From Polynucleobacter sinensis (lineage in GTDB: Bacteria; Pseudomonadota; Gammaproteobacteria; Burkholderiales; Burkholderiaceae): DNA of 64,000 bases. The stretch spans positions 1 through 64,000 of the forward strand of contig NZ_LOJJ01000008.1 of assembly GCF_001595985.1 (NCBI RefSeq), given 5' to 3'. Position numbers and translations under genes: made by a program. The notes under the pieces were generated by a model. It did no database searches. It saw only the letters and a program-made list of their open reading frames with translations, and was not told the DNA's origin. This document shows, piece after piece, positions 8,168 to 15,284 of this stretch; positions within the stretch are counted from its first letter, which is position 1, and the number at the start of each line of letters is the position of its first letter.

Positions 8168-8323
8168 CTAATTGACAACATGTTTTTGGGTTCGTTTATC
8201 GCGATTTTTCTTAATGGCTCTATCCATAGCCTCTTGCCAAATAAGGCGATCCCATAATTTGGGATCCATATCTTTGCAATTATTTGATTCTTTGGAATAG
8301 CTACTAGATACCTTCTTATTCAT
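8168..8323 (-). CDS. Small 51-residue hypothetical protein, first gene of a BON-SRAP operon
   Basis: The start at ATG 8323 is preferred because AGGGGATCTT lies just before it; longer in-frame starts overlap the promoter. The protein is charged, with the core DPKLWDRLIWQEAMDRAIKKNRDKRT, and is probably one long helix. I recognise no family. Its stop is 2 bp before BON copy 2, and the FNR box centre lies about 69 bp upstream of its start, as for other genes here. Confidence 0.6.
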   Translation of the reverse strand: MNKKVSSSYSKESNNCKDMDPKLWDRLIWQEAMDRAIKKNRDKRTQKHVVN

Positions 8324-8357
8324 AAGATCCCCTATCGGTGTGTTAGCTCTTGAAATC

Positions 8358-8425
8358 AATGTAATCAGTCTGAACATATTTTTTTTGATTTTTATCAAGA
8401 TTAAGATTTAAGTTCATCTTATAAA
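8358..8425. promoter_or_regulatory. Divergent FNR promoter with a perfect palindrome
   Basis: TTGAT-TTTT-ATCAA at 8385-8398 is a perfect FNR consensus. TATAAA (8420-8425, plus strand) and TACATT (8363-8358, minus strand) both begin 28.5 bp from its centre, so the box can drive the BON/SRAP operon leftward and the exported-protein operon rightward. Confidence 0.75.
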
Positions 8426-8480
8426 TTAAACATGAGAGAACCCGTCTCACACGATCAACTATCTATAGATGGAGAAAAAA

Positions 8481-8909
8481 ATGAATCAATTTATTATTAA
8501 ATCCTTTTTTACATCACTAGCTTTAATTTTTGGTATGCACTATTGCTATGCTCAATTACCTGAAATTGAGAGTCGCAGCAATCTCTCATGCATGATGGGC
8601 GGGGTGGGGGAGGACGAATCTAAGGCTATGCGCGAAGAGGCTAAGAAGTGGCCTCTCAATATTGAATTTTCAGAGCATGTTGGTAAATCAGATTTATGGG
8701 TTTCTGGGGCGACACTCACCATTATTAATAAATCAGGAAATACTATTTTTGAAGAGACCTGCAATGGACCTCTGTTCTTAGCAAAGCTAGCTCCTGGAAA
8801 GTATCAGTTAATTGCTACATATCAAGGCGTTACTCAGAAAAAGACTATCGAAATTCGAGAGGGAAAGTCACTTAAAGCGTCCTTTAATTGGAAAGGAAAA
8901 GCAGCATGA
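8481..8909 (+). CDS. Exported hypothetical protein with a carboxypeptidase-like beta-sandwich
   Basis: ATG 8481 is preferred (GGAG at about 8470 upstream; an in-frame ATG at 8469 is possible). Residues 1-24 form a signal peptide ending HYCYA before QLPE. The mature part contains WVSGATLTIINKSGNTIFEETCNGPLFLAKLAPGKYQLIATYQG, the pattern of small envelope proteins with a carboxypeptidase-regulatory-like fold. Two Cys (LSCMMGG and ETCNGP) could form a disulphide. The stop overlaps the next start (ATGA), so it is translationally coupled to the small membrane protein downstream. It lies under the FNR box at 8385-8398. Confidence 0.75.
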   Translation: MNQFIIKSFFTSLALIFGMHYCYAQLPEIESRSNLSCMMGGVGEDESKAMREEAKKWPLNIEFSEHVGKSDLWVSGATLTIINKSGNTIFEETCNGPLFLAKLAPGKYQLIATYQGVTQKKTIEIREGKSLKASFNWKGKAA

Positions 8910-9130
8910 GTCTATCAAAGATGCATGCTCAGAGATATAACGTAGGTCATCTTGATCGACTATTAAGAATCCTCGTTGGTATTGATTTGATGGGTTTAGC
9001 AGATATGCATTGGATTGACTTTTGGGGGTGGGTGGGTGTTATCCCATTATTGACTGGGATCTTGCGCTATTGCCCCCTCTACGCTTTACTTCATATCAAT
9101 ACCTATAGGGATGCTGGCTATGTTAAGTGA
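8906..9130 (+). CDS. DUF2892/YgaP-transmembrane-like small membrane protein
   Basis: The start at ATG 8906 overlaps the previous stop (ATGA). 74 residues. After a short N-terminus (MHAQRYNVGHLDRLLRILVGI), two hydrophobic helices follow (IDLMGLADMHWIDFWGWVGVIPLLTGILRYCPLYALLHI), matching the DUF2892 pattern of YgaP-like membrane segments, including the terminal CPLY motif. In other bacteria such segments accompany rhodanese or inner-membrane stress proteins. The gene downstream overlaps its end. Confidence 0.75.
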   Translation: MSLSKMHAQRYNVGHLDRLLRILVGIDLMGLADMHWIDFWGWVGVIPLLTGILRYCPLYALLHINTYRDAGYVK

Positions 9131-9698
9131 GTTTAACTATGGCGGTCCAGTGATGCAGGCAATTGTAAATCGACGAAATAATTACCATTTCTCAAATCAT
9201 CCAGTAAGCAGATCATCAATAGAAACCTTGCTTGAGTCTGGTATGAGAGTTTCTCTAAAAAATGAAGCTGATCGATGGTCATTTGTCGTGATACAGGATG
9301 AGGATTATGTGCGATATCTTAGAGAATACAGTGCTTTACTAAATATATTGGATGGTAAATATAACAGTGCTACACAAAAGATCGTTGCTCAAGATGCCTC
9401 GCTTAATAGTGGTGGTGCAGGATCACTCATTCTGGTTTGCGCTAATTTAGCGATGCCATTTTCTCTTGATCATTGTTGGCTTGCCGTGGAAAACATGCTA
9501 TTGACTGGGAGCGCTTTAGGTTTTGGCATTTCATTGGACGGATCCCTATTAAAAGTATTGAACTTATCCATGATTAAGAGCGAATTAAATATGCCAGAGG
9601 AGTTGACAGTTTTGGCGGCGATGATGGTAGGCGAGCCAGAGAATCCCATTTTGCCAGTAAATAATTACTCTCCCAAAGTGTGGAAGTGGTTAAGTTGA
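9111..9698 (+). CDS. Diverged nitroreductase-like protein
   Basis: 195 residues (alternative start ATG 9120). Paralogous to the nitroreductase at 5317-5943: MQAIVNRRNNYHF matches MEAIYSRISVRDF, HCWLAVENMLLTGSALGFGISL matches DCWLAAQNLMLAAYAHGLGSCVIG, and MPEELTVLAAMMVGEPENP matches IPEEVEIIAPVILGKP. The Arg-rich FMN-binding start has been rewritten (RRNNYHF instead of SxRxF) and a loop near residues 35-45 is shortened, so flavin binding may be changed. It overlaps the end of the DUF2892 gene and completes a three-gene operon. A terminator hairpin follows. Confidence 0.75.
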   Translation: MLAMLSEFNYGGPVMQAIVNRRNNYHFSNHPVSRSSIETLLESGMRVSLKNEADRWSFVVIQDEDYVRYLREYSALLNILDGKYNSATQKIVAQDASLNSGGAGSLILVCANLAMPFSLDHCWLAVENMLLTGSALGFGISLDGSLLKVLNLSMIKSELNMPEELTVLAAMMVGEPENPILPVNNYSPKVWKWLS

Positions 9699-9727
9699 AG
9701 CTAAGATTAGTGAGCTAGATTATCTTC

Positions 9728-9758
9728 AGAAGGTTTAAATTTATAATTTAAACCTTCT
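9728..9758. terminator. Bidirectional terminator hairpin
   Basis: A perfect 13-bp inverted repeat: AGAAGGTTTAAAT (9728-9740), a 5-base loop, then ATTTAAACCTTCT (9746-9758) followed by ATTTTTC. It separates the converging nitroreductase-like and BON copy 3 genes. Confidence 0.75.
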
Positions 9759-9770
9759 ATTTTTCACTTG

Positions 9771-10421
9771 TTAGGCAAAAGACATCTGATCGACAACATT
9801 TCTGACGCCAGGAACACCCCAAGCAGCGTCGACTACTAAATTCTTCTCAGACCAGTCGTGGACTTTACCCGTTAAGGTTACGTCGCTTCCGCTGACTAAG
9901 ACCTTAATATTTTGGATATCACTTTGCGCGCGCCGATTGATAGCGGCATCTATATCAGACTTAACGGCTGTGACAGATACTTTAGGCTTAACTGAAATAT
10001 TGTTGTAGATGCCCTTAACTCCAGTTAAATATCGAATTGCATTCGCTGCGGCAAGCTTTTGGAATTGCCACTCAACCTCTCCAGTGAGAGTCACAAATCC
10101 ATCTTCAACTTTAGCCTTCACGAGAGCATCTAGATGGTATGTGTTGACTTTCATTGCATTTGCTATGGCCAAGGCAATCTCGCTATCACTTTTAACGCTT
10201 GAATTTGGCAAAATAACCTCTAAATCAATGGCTAGCACTTTTACGCCGGCAACTCTCTTAGCGGCATCTTCGGCATTCCATTTCTCCGCATAACTATCTA
10301 CGTGCCCTGAAAGAGTAACAACACCATTATTGACTTCTACGCCGATGTGCGCGGGATTCAATTTAGGATCCCATTTTAATTCTGATAGTACATCTTGCTG
10401 TAATTGAAGATCAGTTTTCAT
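9771..10421 (-). CDS. Triple-BON-domain protein, copy 3
   Basis: 216 residues, closest to copy 1 (the same MKTD start, LQLQQDVLSELKWDPKLNPAHIGVEV, and a similar C-terminus VVDQMSFA). Three BON domains with the Gly-rich VVTLSGHV, FVTLTGEV and DVTLTGKV motifs are easy to see. No signal peptide. The gene follows a 48-residue protein gene by 18 bp and ends at a strong hairpin. The proximal FNR-like site is at 10691-10704. Copy 3 has no enzyme partner in its operon, unlike copies 1 (nitroreductase) and 2 (SRAP). Confidence 0.9.
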   Translation of the reverse strand: MKTDLQLQQDVLSELKWDPKLNPAHIGVEVNNGVVTLSGHVDSYAEKWNAEDAAKRVAGVKVLAIDLEVILPNSSVKSDSEIALAIANAMKVNTYHLDALVKAKVEDGFVTLTGEVEWQFQKLAAANAIRYLTGVKGIYNNISVKPKVSVTAVKSDIDAAINRRAQSDIQNIKVLVSGSDVTLTGKVHDWSEKNLVVDAAWGVPGVRNVVDQMSFA

Positions 10422-10439
10422 ATTTTTCCTTTAGATAAT

Positions 10440-10586
10440 TTATTTCATCAGTAGTGCATTGAATTGCAGATCCATATTGTTATAGATGCTGTTATTGCTA
10501 ATAAATTCTTGACTTAATTGATAGAAATCTTCCTCGCCGATCTCTTCAATATCCAAAATTTCTACAACTTTTGGTTCATTTTCCAT
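10440..10586 (-). CDS. Small 48-residue acidic hypothetical protein
   Basis: The start at ATG 10586 is favoured by AGAGGA 6 bp upstream. The sequence MENEPKVVEILDIEEIGEEDFYQ then LSQEFISNNSIYNNMDLQFN is acidic in its first half. I recognise no family. It precedes BON copy 3, as the 51-residue gene precedes BON copy 2, but the two small proteins do not look alike. Confidence 0.55.
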   Translation of the reverse strand: MENEPKVVEILDIEEIGEEDFYQLSQEFISNNSIYNNMDLQFNALLMK

Positions 10587-10663
10587 ATGTATCCTCTTTA
10601 TCAATTGAATTGATGGGATCGACCTTAAGAAGGTTCTTAAGAAAACCCGACCCCAGGAGAGAA

Positions 10664-10704
10664 ACATTAAGACTATGCTCGAAGGTTTTTTTGATTTATC
10701 ACAA
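10664..10704 (-). promoter_or_regulatory. Weak FNR-like site upstream of the 48-residue gene/BON copy 3 operon
   Basis: TTGAT-TTAT-CACAA (10691-10704): one half is perfect and the other has two mismatches. A minus-strand TAATGT (10669-10664) has the 28.5-bp spacing but matches the -10 consensus poorly. It is supported mainly by its regular position relative to the other island promoters. Confidence 0.4.
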
Positions 10705-10756
10705 ATTTTTCCAAAACAAATAAAGACCTTAGTCTATGCGGGTATGCAATTAAAAA

Positions 10757-10797
10757 TTGATATATCTCAATAGTTGAAAGCATGTTGCTCTTAGCAT
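10757..10797 (+). promoter_or_regulatory. FNR-like box and -10 upstream of the phosphoribosyltransferase operon
   Basis: TTGAT-ATAT-CTCAA (10757-10770) has one mismatch to consensus. TAGCAT (10792-10797) begins 28.5 bp from the centre, the same hexamer as the minus-strand promoter at 4538-4533. Confidence 0.6.
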
Positions 10798-10828
10798 TTA
10801 AGGCTCGCAATCAAAGAAAGTTATTTCC

Positions 10829-11515
10829 ATGGATGGGTATAAACGATTTAAAGATAGGGAAGAGGCTGGAGCACTATTAGCTCGTAAGTTAATTGATTTT
10901 AAAAATGATATAGATGCGATTGTTCTAGCTCTACCAAGAGGTGGAGTTCCGATTGGATTTGTGATTGCCCTTGAATTACAAAAACCACTAGATATTTATC
11001 TGGTTAAAAAGCTGGGCGTTCCAGGACAAGAAGAATTGGCAATGGGAGCAGTATCGACTAGCGGAGAGGTGAGTTTAGAGAAAGGATTAATTGGACGTCT
11101 AGAAATTAGCGACAGCGATTTAGATGAATTGATTGCTGAAAAACAGGTTCAACTTAGGGAACGAGAGATCCTGCTAAGAGGAAAGCGAAAACCTGTGGAA
11201 CTTAGTGGTAAGACCATTATTTTGGTAGATGATGGATTGGCTACTGGCGCAACGATGGCAACAGCAATTAAGGGAATTAAGAAGCATCACCCTAAGAAGA
11301 TTATTGTTGCTATTCCGGTTGCATCACGTGAGTCATTGGACCTTATTCAAAAGGAAGTTGACGAAGTCATTTGCCTACTGGTACCTGATTTTTTCTATTC
11401 CGTAAGTGTGTGGTACTCGGATTTTCGTCAGACAACTGACGGCGAAGTCATCACCTTACTCAAGAAATCTGAGGAATTATTACCAGCAGGTCACCAATCG
11501 GATGGTTACAGATGA
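10829..11515 (+). CDS. Phosphoribosyltransferase family protein
   Basis: 228 residues. The PRPP-binding signature is IILVDDGLATGATM near residue 130, and LALPRGGVPIGFVIA near 32 is the usual N-terminal part of the group seen next to dienelactone-hydrolase-like genes. A hood segment (LGVPGQEELAMGAVS) follows. The exact base or acceptor is unknown. The stop overlaps the next start (ATGA at 11512), so the downstream hydrolase is coupled. Such PRTases recur with erythromycin-esterase-like proteins in proteobacterial stress loci. An FNR-like box is upstream. Confidence 0.88.
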   Translation: MDGYKRFKDREEAGALLARKLIDFKNDIDAIVLALPRGGVPIGFVIALELQKPLDIYLVKKLGVPGQEELAMGAVSTSGEVSLEKGLIGRLEISDSDLDELIAEKQVQLREREILLRGKRKPVELSGKTIILVDDGLATGATMATAIKGIKKHHPKKIIVAIPVASRESLDLIQKEVDEVICLLVPDFFYSVSVWYSDFRQTTDGEVITLLKKSEELLPAGHQSDGYR

Positions 11516-12201
11516 AAGAAAGCTTATGGACCAAACATGATGTACGAATTGCGTGTGGGATCGTGTATATCGATGGCACATTGACCGTTCCTAACCATCC
11601 TATTGGCCTCATCATATTCGCCCATGGCAGTGGCAGTAGTCGATTTAGTCCGCGTAATAATTATGTAGCTCAACAGCTTAATCAAGCGGGTTTTGCAACC
11701 TTGCTTCTTGATCTTTTGCTTGTAGCAGAAGATCAAGATCTAGAAAATCGCTTCAATATTTCTTTATTAAGTTCTAGGCTAGCCTCAGCAGTTAGCTGGG
11801 CTGCAAAAGCTGAATCACTTTCCTCTCTCCCCGTTGGTTTGTTTGGCGCAAGCACAGGTGCGGCAGCAACTATTGAGCTGGCTGGAAAGAAAGATTTTAA
11901 TTTAAAGGGGAGAATTTATGCCCTGGTCTCGCGAGGAGGTCGACCTGATTTGGCGCCACAATCCTCTATTGAGAATGTCAATGCGGCCACATTATTGCTT
12001 GTTGGGCAGAACGACGAGCCTGTCATTTCTTATAACAAACGTGTTTTTGACCAGATGCATTGCACTAAATCTATGGAGATTATCGAGGGAGCAAGTCATT
12101 TATTTGAAGAGCCTGGCACTTTGGAGTTGGTTGCAGAAAAGGCGCTTAAGTGGTTTAAGAAAAATCTGCATCCAAAACTTACTCAGGATGCTAAATCCTA
12201 A
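11512..12201 (+). CDS. Alpha/beta hydrolase (dienelactone-hydrolase-like)
   Basis: 229 residues with the alpha/beta-hydrolase order: strand and oxyanion region GLIIFAHGSGSSRFSPRN, nucleophile elbow GASTG (Ser near residue 113), acid residue in LLLVGQNDEPV, and His in IIEGASHLFEEPG. All three catalytic positions are present. The substrate is unknown. It overlaps the PRTase gene by 4 bp and lies 19 bp before the erythromycin-esterase-like gene, so these three form one operon. Confidence 0.85.
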   Translation: MKESLWTKHDVRIACGIVYIDGTLTVPNHPIGLIIFAHGSGSSRFSPRNNYVAQQLNQAGFATLLLDLLLVAEDQDLENRFNISLLSSRLASAVSWAAKAESLSSLPVGLFGASTGAAATIELAGKKDFNLKGRIYALVSRGGRPDLAPQSSIENVNAATLLLVGQNDEPVISYNKRVFDQMHCTKSMEIIEGASHLFEEPGTLELVAEKALKWFKKNLHPKLTQDAKS

Positions 12202-12220
12202 TTGATCGAGAGAATGAAGC

Positions 12221-13552
12221 ATGCATGAGCTAAACCAACTAAGGCAGTATGCCATTCCCCTTAAGGCGGATAAGGCTAATTATGAGCCATTGATGAGCAG
12301 TATTGGAGATTGCCGATTTGTTCTCTTGGGGGAGGCGAGCCATGGAACTGCAGAGTTTTATCGAGAACGCTGTCTAATTTCAAAGAAATTAATACAGGAA
12401 AAGGGCTTTAACGCTATTGTCATTGAGGGTGATTGGCCAGACTCCTATAGGGTGAATGATTTTGTAAAAGGGCAGTCATCAGACCCTGACGCTTATGCGG
12501 CTCTGGGGGGATTCCAGCGCTTTCCTGCCTGGATGTGGAGAAATGATGAGGTATTCGAATTCCTGAATTGGTTAAAGGTATTCAACGGGAGGGTGAATGT
12601 TGCAAGCAAGTTGATTGGATTTTATGGGATGGACCTATATAGTCTATTTATCTCAATGGATATTGTGCTTGAGTATCTTAAGAAAGTTGATCCAGTCTTG
12701 GCTGAGAGAGCAAAAAAACGATATGCCTGCTTTGATCATTACAACAAAGATAGTCAGCTTTATGGATATTTAGCCTCCTATGGTGAAAGATTGCATAGTT
12801 GTGAGCAAGAAGTAGTTGAGCAAATGAACGAATTTCTAAAAATGAAGGAATATATTCGGGCACTAGGGTCGACTAAAAAAGATGAGTTCTTCTCTGCAAT
12901 GCAAAATACTCGATTGATTAAAAATGCTGAGGAGTATTACAGAGCTATGTTTAGCGGAAAGTTTTCTTCTTGGAACTTGCGCGACCAACATATGGTGGAG
13001 ACGATTGCTGAGATTGATCGGCACTTAAGCAAAAACTTGGGCGTTCCAGCCAAAATCATTGTTTGGGCTCACAACTCACATCTTGGAGATGCTAGAGCGA
13101 CTCAGCAGAGTCTTTCTGGTGAGCTTAATGTAGGCCAACTCATGCGACAAAAATATGCCTCAGAAGTCTATTCCTTAGGATTTACTACCTATCAGGGCTA
13201 TGTTACCGCTGCTGCTGAATGGGGTGCAAGCGCAGAGAGAAAGTCTATTAATCCAGGTTTGGAAGGTAGTTATGAAAAGCTGTTTCATCAGCTGGGGTTT
13301 GAACGTTTCCTTTATATATTCAAAGATAACCCGCAATTGCGGGCAGTATTGCCCAGTAAGCTCCTGGAGCGTGCTATTGGCGTTGTGTACTTGCCTCAGA
13401 GCGAAAGGAATAGTCACTACTTTTACGCCAATATGACAAATCAATTTGATGCTGTCTTACACATTGATACTACTGAGGCATTAAAACCACTAGAGAAGTA
13501 TGCTCCTATCCCCAAAGAAGATGCCCCCGAGACATTTCCGAGTGGTCTTTAA
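12221..13552 (+). CDS. Erythromycin esterase family protein
   Basis: 443 residues. Family motifs are FVLLGEASHGTAEFYRER near residue 33, FNAIVIEGDWPD near 66, WMWRNDEVFEFLNWL near 107, and VWAHNSHLGDAR near 284; the Glu and His positions of the active site are kept. Most members outside antibiotic-resistance plasmids have unknown natural substrates, so resistance should not be assumed. Third gene of the PRTase-hydrolase-esterase operon. Its last 4 bases overlap the 3' end of the converging gene. Confidence 0.88.
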   Translation: MHELNQLRQYAIPLKADKANYEPLMSSIGDCRFVLLGEASHGTAEFYRERCLISKKLIQEKGFNAIVIEGDWPDSYRVNDFVKGQSSDPDAYAALGGFQRFPAWMWRNDEVFEFLNWLKVFNGRVNVASKLIGFYGMDLYSLFISMDIVLEYLKKVDPVLAERAKKRYACFDHYNKDSQLYGYLASYGERLHSCEQEVVEQMNEFLKMKEYIRALGSTKKDEFFSAMQNTRLIKNAEEYYRAMFSGKFSSWNLRDQHMVETIAEIDRHLSKNLGVPAKIIVWAHNSHLGDARATQQSLSGELNVGQLMRQKYASEVYSLGFTTYQGYVTAAAEWGASAERKSINPGLEGSYEKLFHQLGFERFLYIFKDNPQLRAVLPSKLLERAIGVVYLPQSERNSHYFYANMTNQFDAVLHIDTTEALKPLEKYAPIPKEDAPETFPSGL

Positions 13553-14142
13553 AGTGTGATGGGCCCTTTTCTAGGGCTCGCAAGCACAATCTTTAATGTA
13601 GGCTCATATGGAGGAATATTGCATTCAATGATGGAATCAGCATAGACCTGAAGTGTTACTCCAATGACATTGGCAACAATAGGTAATCGAGTAGCGCAAC
13701 GATCGACTAGACAAGCGGTATAGATCAATGAAGGAGTTTTATGGATGAGATGATCTATCACTGTTAACAGGGAGTTGCCTGTAAATAAAACATCGTCTAC
13801 CAGTATGACTGTATACCCAGATAAATCAGTCAGCGGAGTCTTATCCTCAATCCTTAAGAGCGTCTTGGGGTAGAGAATACTGAGATCGTCGGCATACCTC
13901 TTCACATCCAAGTCAAGCCGCAGAATATCTCTTGTGTCCCCACTGCGTCTTATTTCTTGCAAAAGTAGATCGGCAATTGGGGCTCCACGCCTCAGCAGGC
14001 CAATGAGCGCGATTTTGGTGTGAGTCGCAAAAATCCCCTGAATCTGAATTGCCATCCGGCGAATAATGCGTTGCACCTGATCCGCATCGAATAAGAGAGT
14101 TCGTTCCATTGCGGACAGATTGTCAATGGCCATGTTCAACAT
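13549..14142 (-). CDS. PyrR-like phosphoribosyltransferase
   Basis: 197 residues. The PRPP loop is VILVDDVLFTGNSL near residue 112, and IALIGLLRRGAPIADLL near 43 and LDLDVKRYADDL match the PyrR/uracil-PRTase fold. PyrR is bifunctional in many bacteria, but the gene is far from pyr genes here and sits directly behind the UspA gene (2 bp gap), suggesting salvage or signalling in the stress programme. ATG 14142 or 14133 could be the start; the alignable family region begins at MERTLLFDADQV (14106). Confidence 0.85.
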   Translation of the reverse strand: MLNMAIDNLSAMERTLLFDADQVQRIIRRMAIQIQGIFATHTKIALIGLLRRGAPIADLLLQEIRRSGDTRDILRLDLDVKRYADDLSILYPKTLLRIEDKTPLTDLSGYTVILVDDVLFTGNSLLTVIDHLIHKTPSLIYTACLVDRCATRLPIVANVIGVTLQVYADSIIECNIPPYEPTLKIVLASPRKGPITL

Positions 14143-14144
14143 AG

Positions 14145-14585
14145 CTACAGGACTAACACTGGCAACTTGGAAGAGACGATTACCTTATGTACCTTATCTC
14201 CCAAGAGTACATTATTTATGCCTGTGTAGCGATGAGATGCCATGGCGATGCAGTCTACTTTATTTTTCTGCGCTGCTTTTAATATGCCATCGGGAATATC
14301 GTCACTAAATGTATGCACCAAAACAACTGAGTTTGCTTTATCAAGTAACTTCTCATACTTCTCAAAAAGTTTTTGAGCAAATTCCTGGCTTGTTTTTCGA
14401 TGTGTATCTTCGCTAACGTAGTATTCACTAAGAGCGCTTTCCGAATAAATCGTAGGGGGGTAAGGATCAGAAATATATGTCAGAAAGATTGACTTACCAG
14501 TGAGATCAATCGTGGAGTGTAGCTTTTTAATCATACTTCTGACCAATTGTGAGTCATCAATAGGAACCAGGATTTTATTTAGCAT
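14145..14585 (-). CDS. Universal stress protein UspA family
   Basis: The start at ATG 14585 is chosen for GGAAAG just upstream and because MLNKILVPIDDSQL is the family's usual first strand. 146 residues. The ATP-type G-2x-G-9x-G-S/T loop near the end is modified (MASHRYTGINNVLLGDKVHKVIVSSKLPVLVL), so nucleotide binding may be retained. UspA proteins of this type are strongly FNR/ANR-dependent in other proteobacteria. The FNR box at 14650-14663 lies about 71 bp upstream, with CAGTAT as -10. Confidence 0.88.
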   Translation of the reverse strand: MLNKILVPIDDSQLVRSMIKKLHSTIDLTGKSIFLTYISDPYPPTIYSESALSEYYVSEDTHRKTSQEFAQKLFEKYEKLLDKANSVVLVHTFSDDIPDGILKAAQKNKVDCIAMASHRYTGINNVLLGDKVHKVIVSSKLPVLVL

Positions 14586-14622
14586 ATTTTCTTTCCAAAA
14601 GTCATGGGTTAGACATAGTTGA

Positions 14623-14690
14623 ATACTGATCTCAAATTGAATATTTATTTTGATAAATCTCAAAAATATTCACGAATTAAGAAGAAAAAT
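14623..14690. promoter_or_regulatory. Divergent FNR-like promoter, uspA and 73-residue gene
   Basis: TTGAT-AAAT-CTCAA (14650-14663) has one mismatch. CAGTAT (14628-14623, minus) and AAAAAT (14685-14690, plus) both start 28.5 bp from the centre, though the plus hexamer is weak. Confidence 0.6.
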
Positions 14691-14730
14691 GAGGATGCAT
14701 TCCGGAACATTTTTAATGGAGGAATTTAAG

Positions 14731-14952
14731 ATGAGGATCAGGGTAAATCGAGGAACGCTGAGTAAGCGATGCAGCAAACATCAGGGTGGAGGTGGATTTT
14801 CTGTTCTATTTCCAGGCATCTATGAGGGTGAAATGTTGGCGGGTGATGAATTAGTGCTATTTAAATGTAATGGAGAAAAAGCCTATCTCCCCCCAAATAA
14901 AATTCAAGAAAAGATTAACTCTGGTGATATTACATTTTTGGAGGTTTACTAA
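14731..14952 (+). CDS. Small 73-residue hypothetical protein
   Basis: ATG 14731 is preferred because GGAGG lies 9 bp upstream. The protein begins MRIRVNRGTLSKRCSKHQ, has a Gly-rich stretch (GGGGFSVLFPGIYEGE) and looks beta-rich (ELVLFKCNGEKAYLPP). No signal peptide or membrane helix. The opening MRIRV and a comparable size are shared with the 71-residue protein at 22063-22278, which may be a distant relative. FNR-like box upstream, shared with uspA. Confidence 0.6.
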   Translation: MRIRVNRGTLSKRCSKHQGGGGFSVLFPGIYEGEMLAGDELVLFKCNGEKAYLPPNKIQEKINSGDITFLEVY

Positions 14953-14956
14953 TTAA

Positions 14957-14997
14957 TTGAGAAAAATCAATCGTTAAATTTCCCGCCGTTTTATACA
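14957..14997 (+). promoter_or_regulatory. FNR box and -10 upstream of the small membrane protein gene
   Basis: TTGAG-AAAA-ATCAA (14957-14970) has one mismatch. TATACA (14992-14997) begins 28.5 bp from the centre. Confidence 0.65.
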
Positions 14998-15024
14998 TGT
15001 AACCAATGACAGAGAGGTATATGT

Positions 15025-15207
15025 ATGAAATTTAAAAAAAGCGATTATTTGTATGAAGACGACAGCCATGTTGACTTACAGGGGTTAGATAATGGATCGA
15101 TAGATCATACGGGGATTTTGGTGGCAAGTTTATCCGCATTGATCATCATCTTAATTGCCGCATTAAGTTCTGATATAGATCTTATATCTTTGTATTTTAG
15201 TAGGTAA
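15025..15207 (+). CDS. Small 60-residue single-pass membrane protein
   Basis: MKFKKSDYLYEDDSHVDLQG is followed by a single hydrophobic helix, GILVASLSALIIILIAALSS (residues about 30-49), and a short tail. GAGAGG lies about 8 bp before ATG. I recognise no family. It has its own FNR box at the usual distance, which supports it as a real gene. Small single-helix proteins often modulate larger membrane complexes (inference). Confidence 0.6.
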   Translation: MKFKKSDYLYEDDSHVDLQGLDNGSIDHTGILVASLSALIIILIAALSSDIDLISLYFSR

Positions 15208-15238
15208 AAGAGGGCTACTGTAGTGCTTCAATTAGTTT

Positions 15239-15269
15239 CCTCGGCCCCAGATACCCTGGAAAGCCGAGG
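15239..15269. terminator. Hairpin between convergent small membrane gene and hsp20
   Basis: CCTCGGC (15239-15245) pairs with GCCGAGG (15263-15269). There is no clear T run, so it is a weak terminator for the converging genes. Confidence 0.4.
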
Positions 15270-15284
15270 GTTAAACTACCGCGA

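Noticed and set aside
8324-8398. Longer start of the 51-residue protein (to 8398)
   Set aside because: It would place coding sequence through the perfect FNR box and the -10, and has no ribosome site.
12221-13552. Macrolide resistance gene
   Set aside because: Chromosomal erythromycin-esterase-like proteins usually lack proven resistance activity; the stress operon context argues against it.
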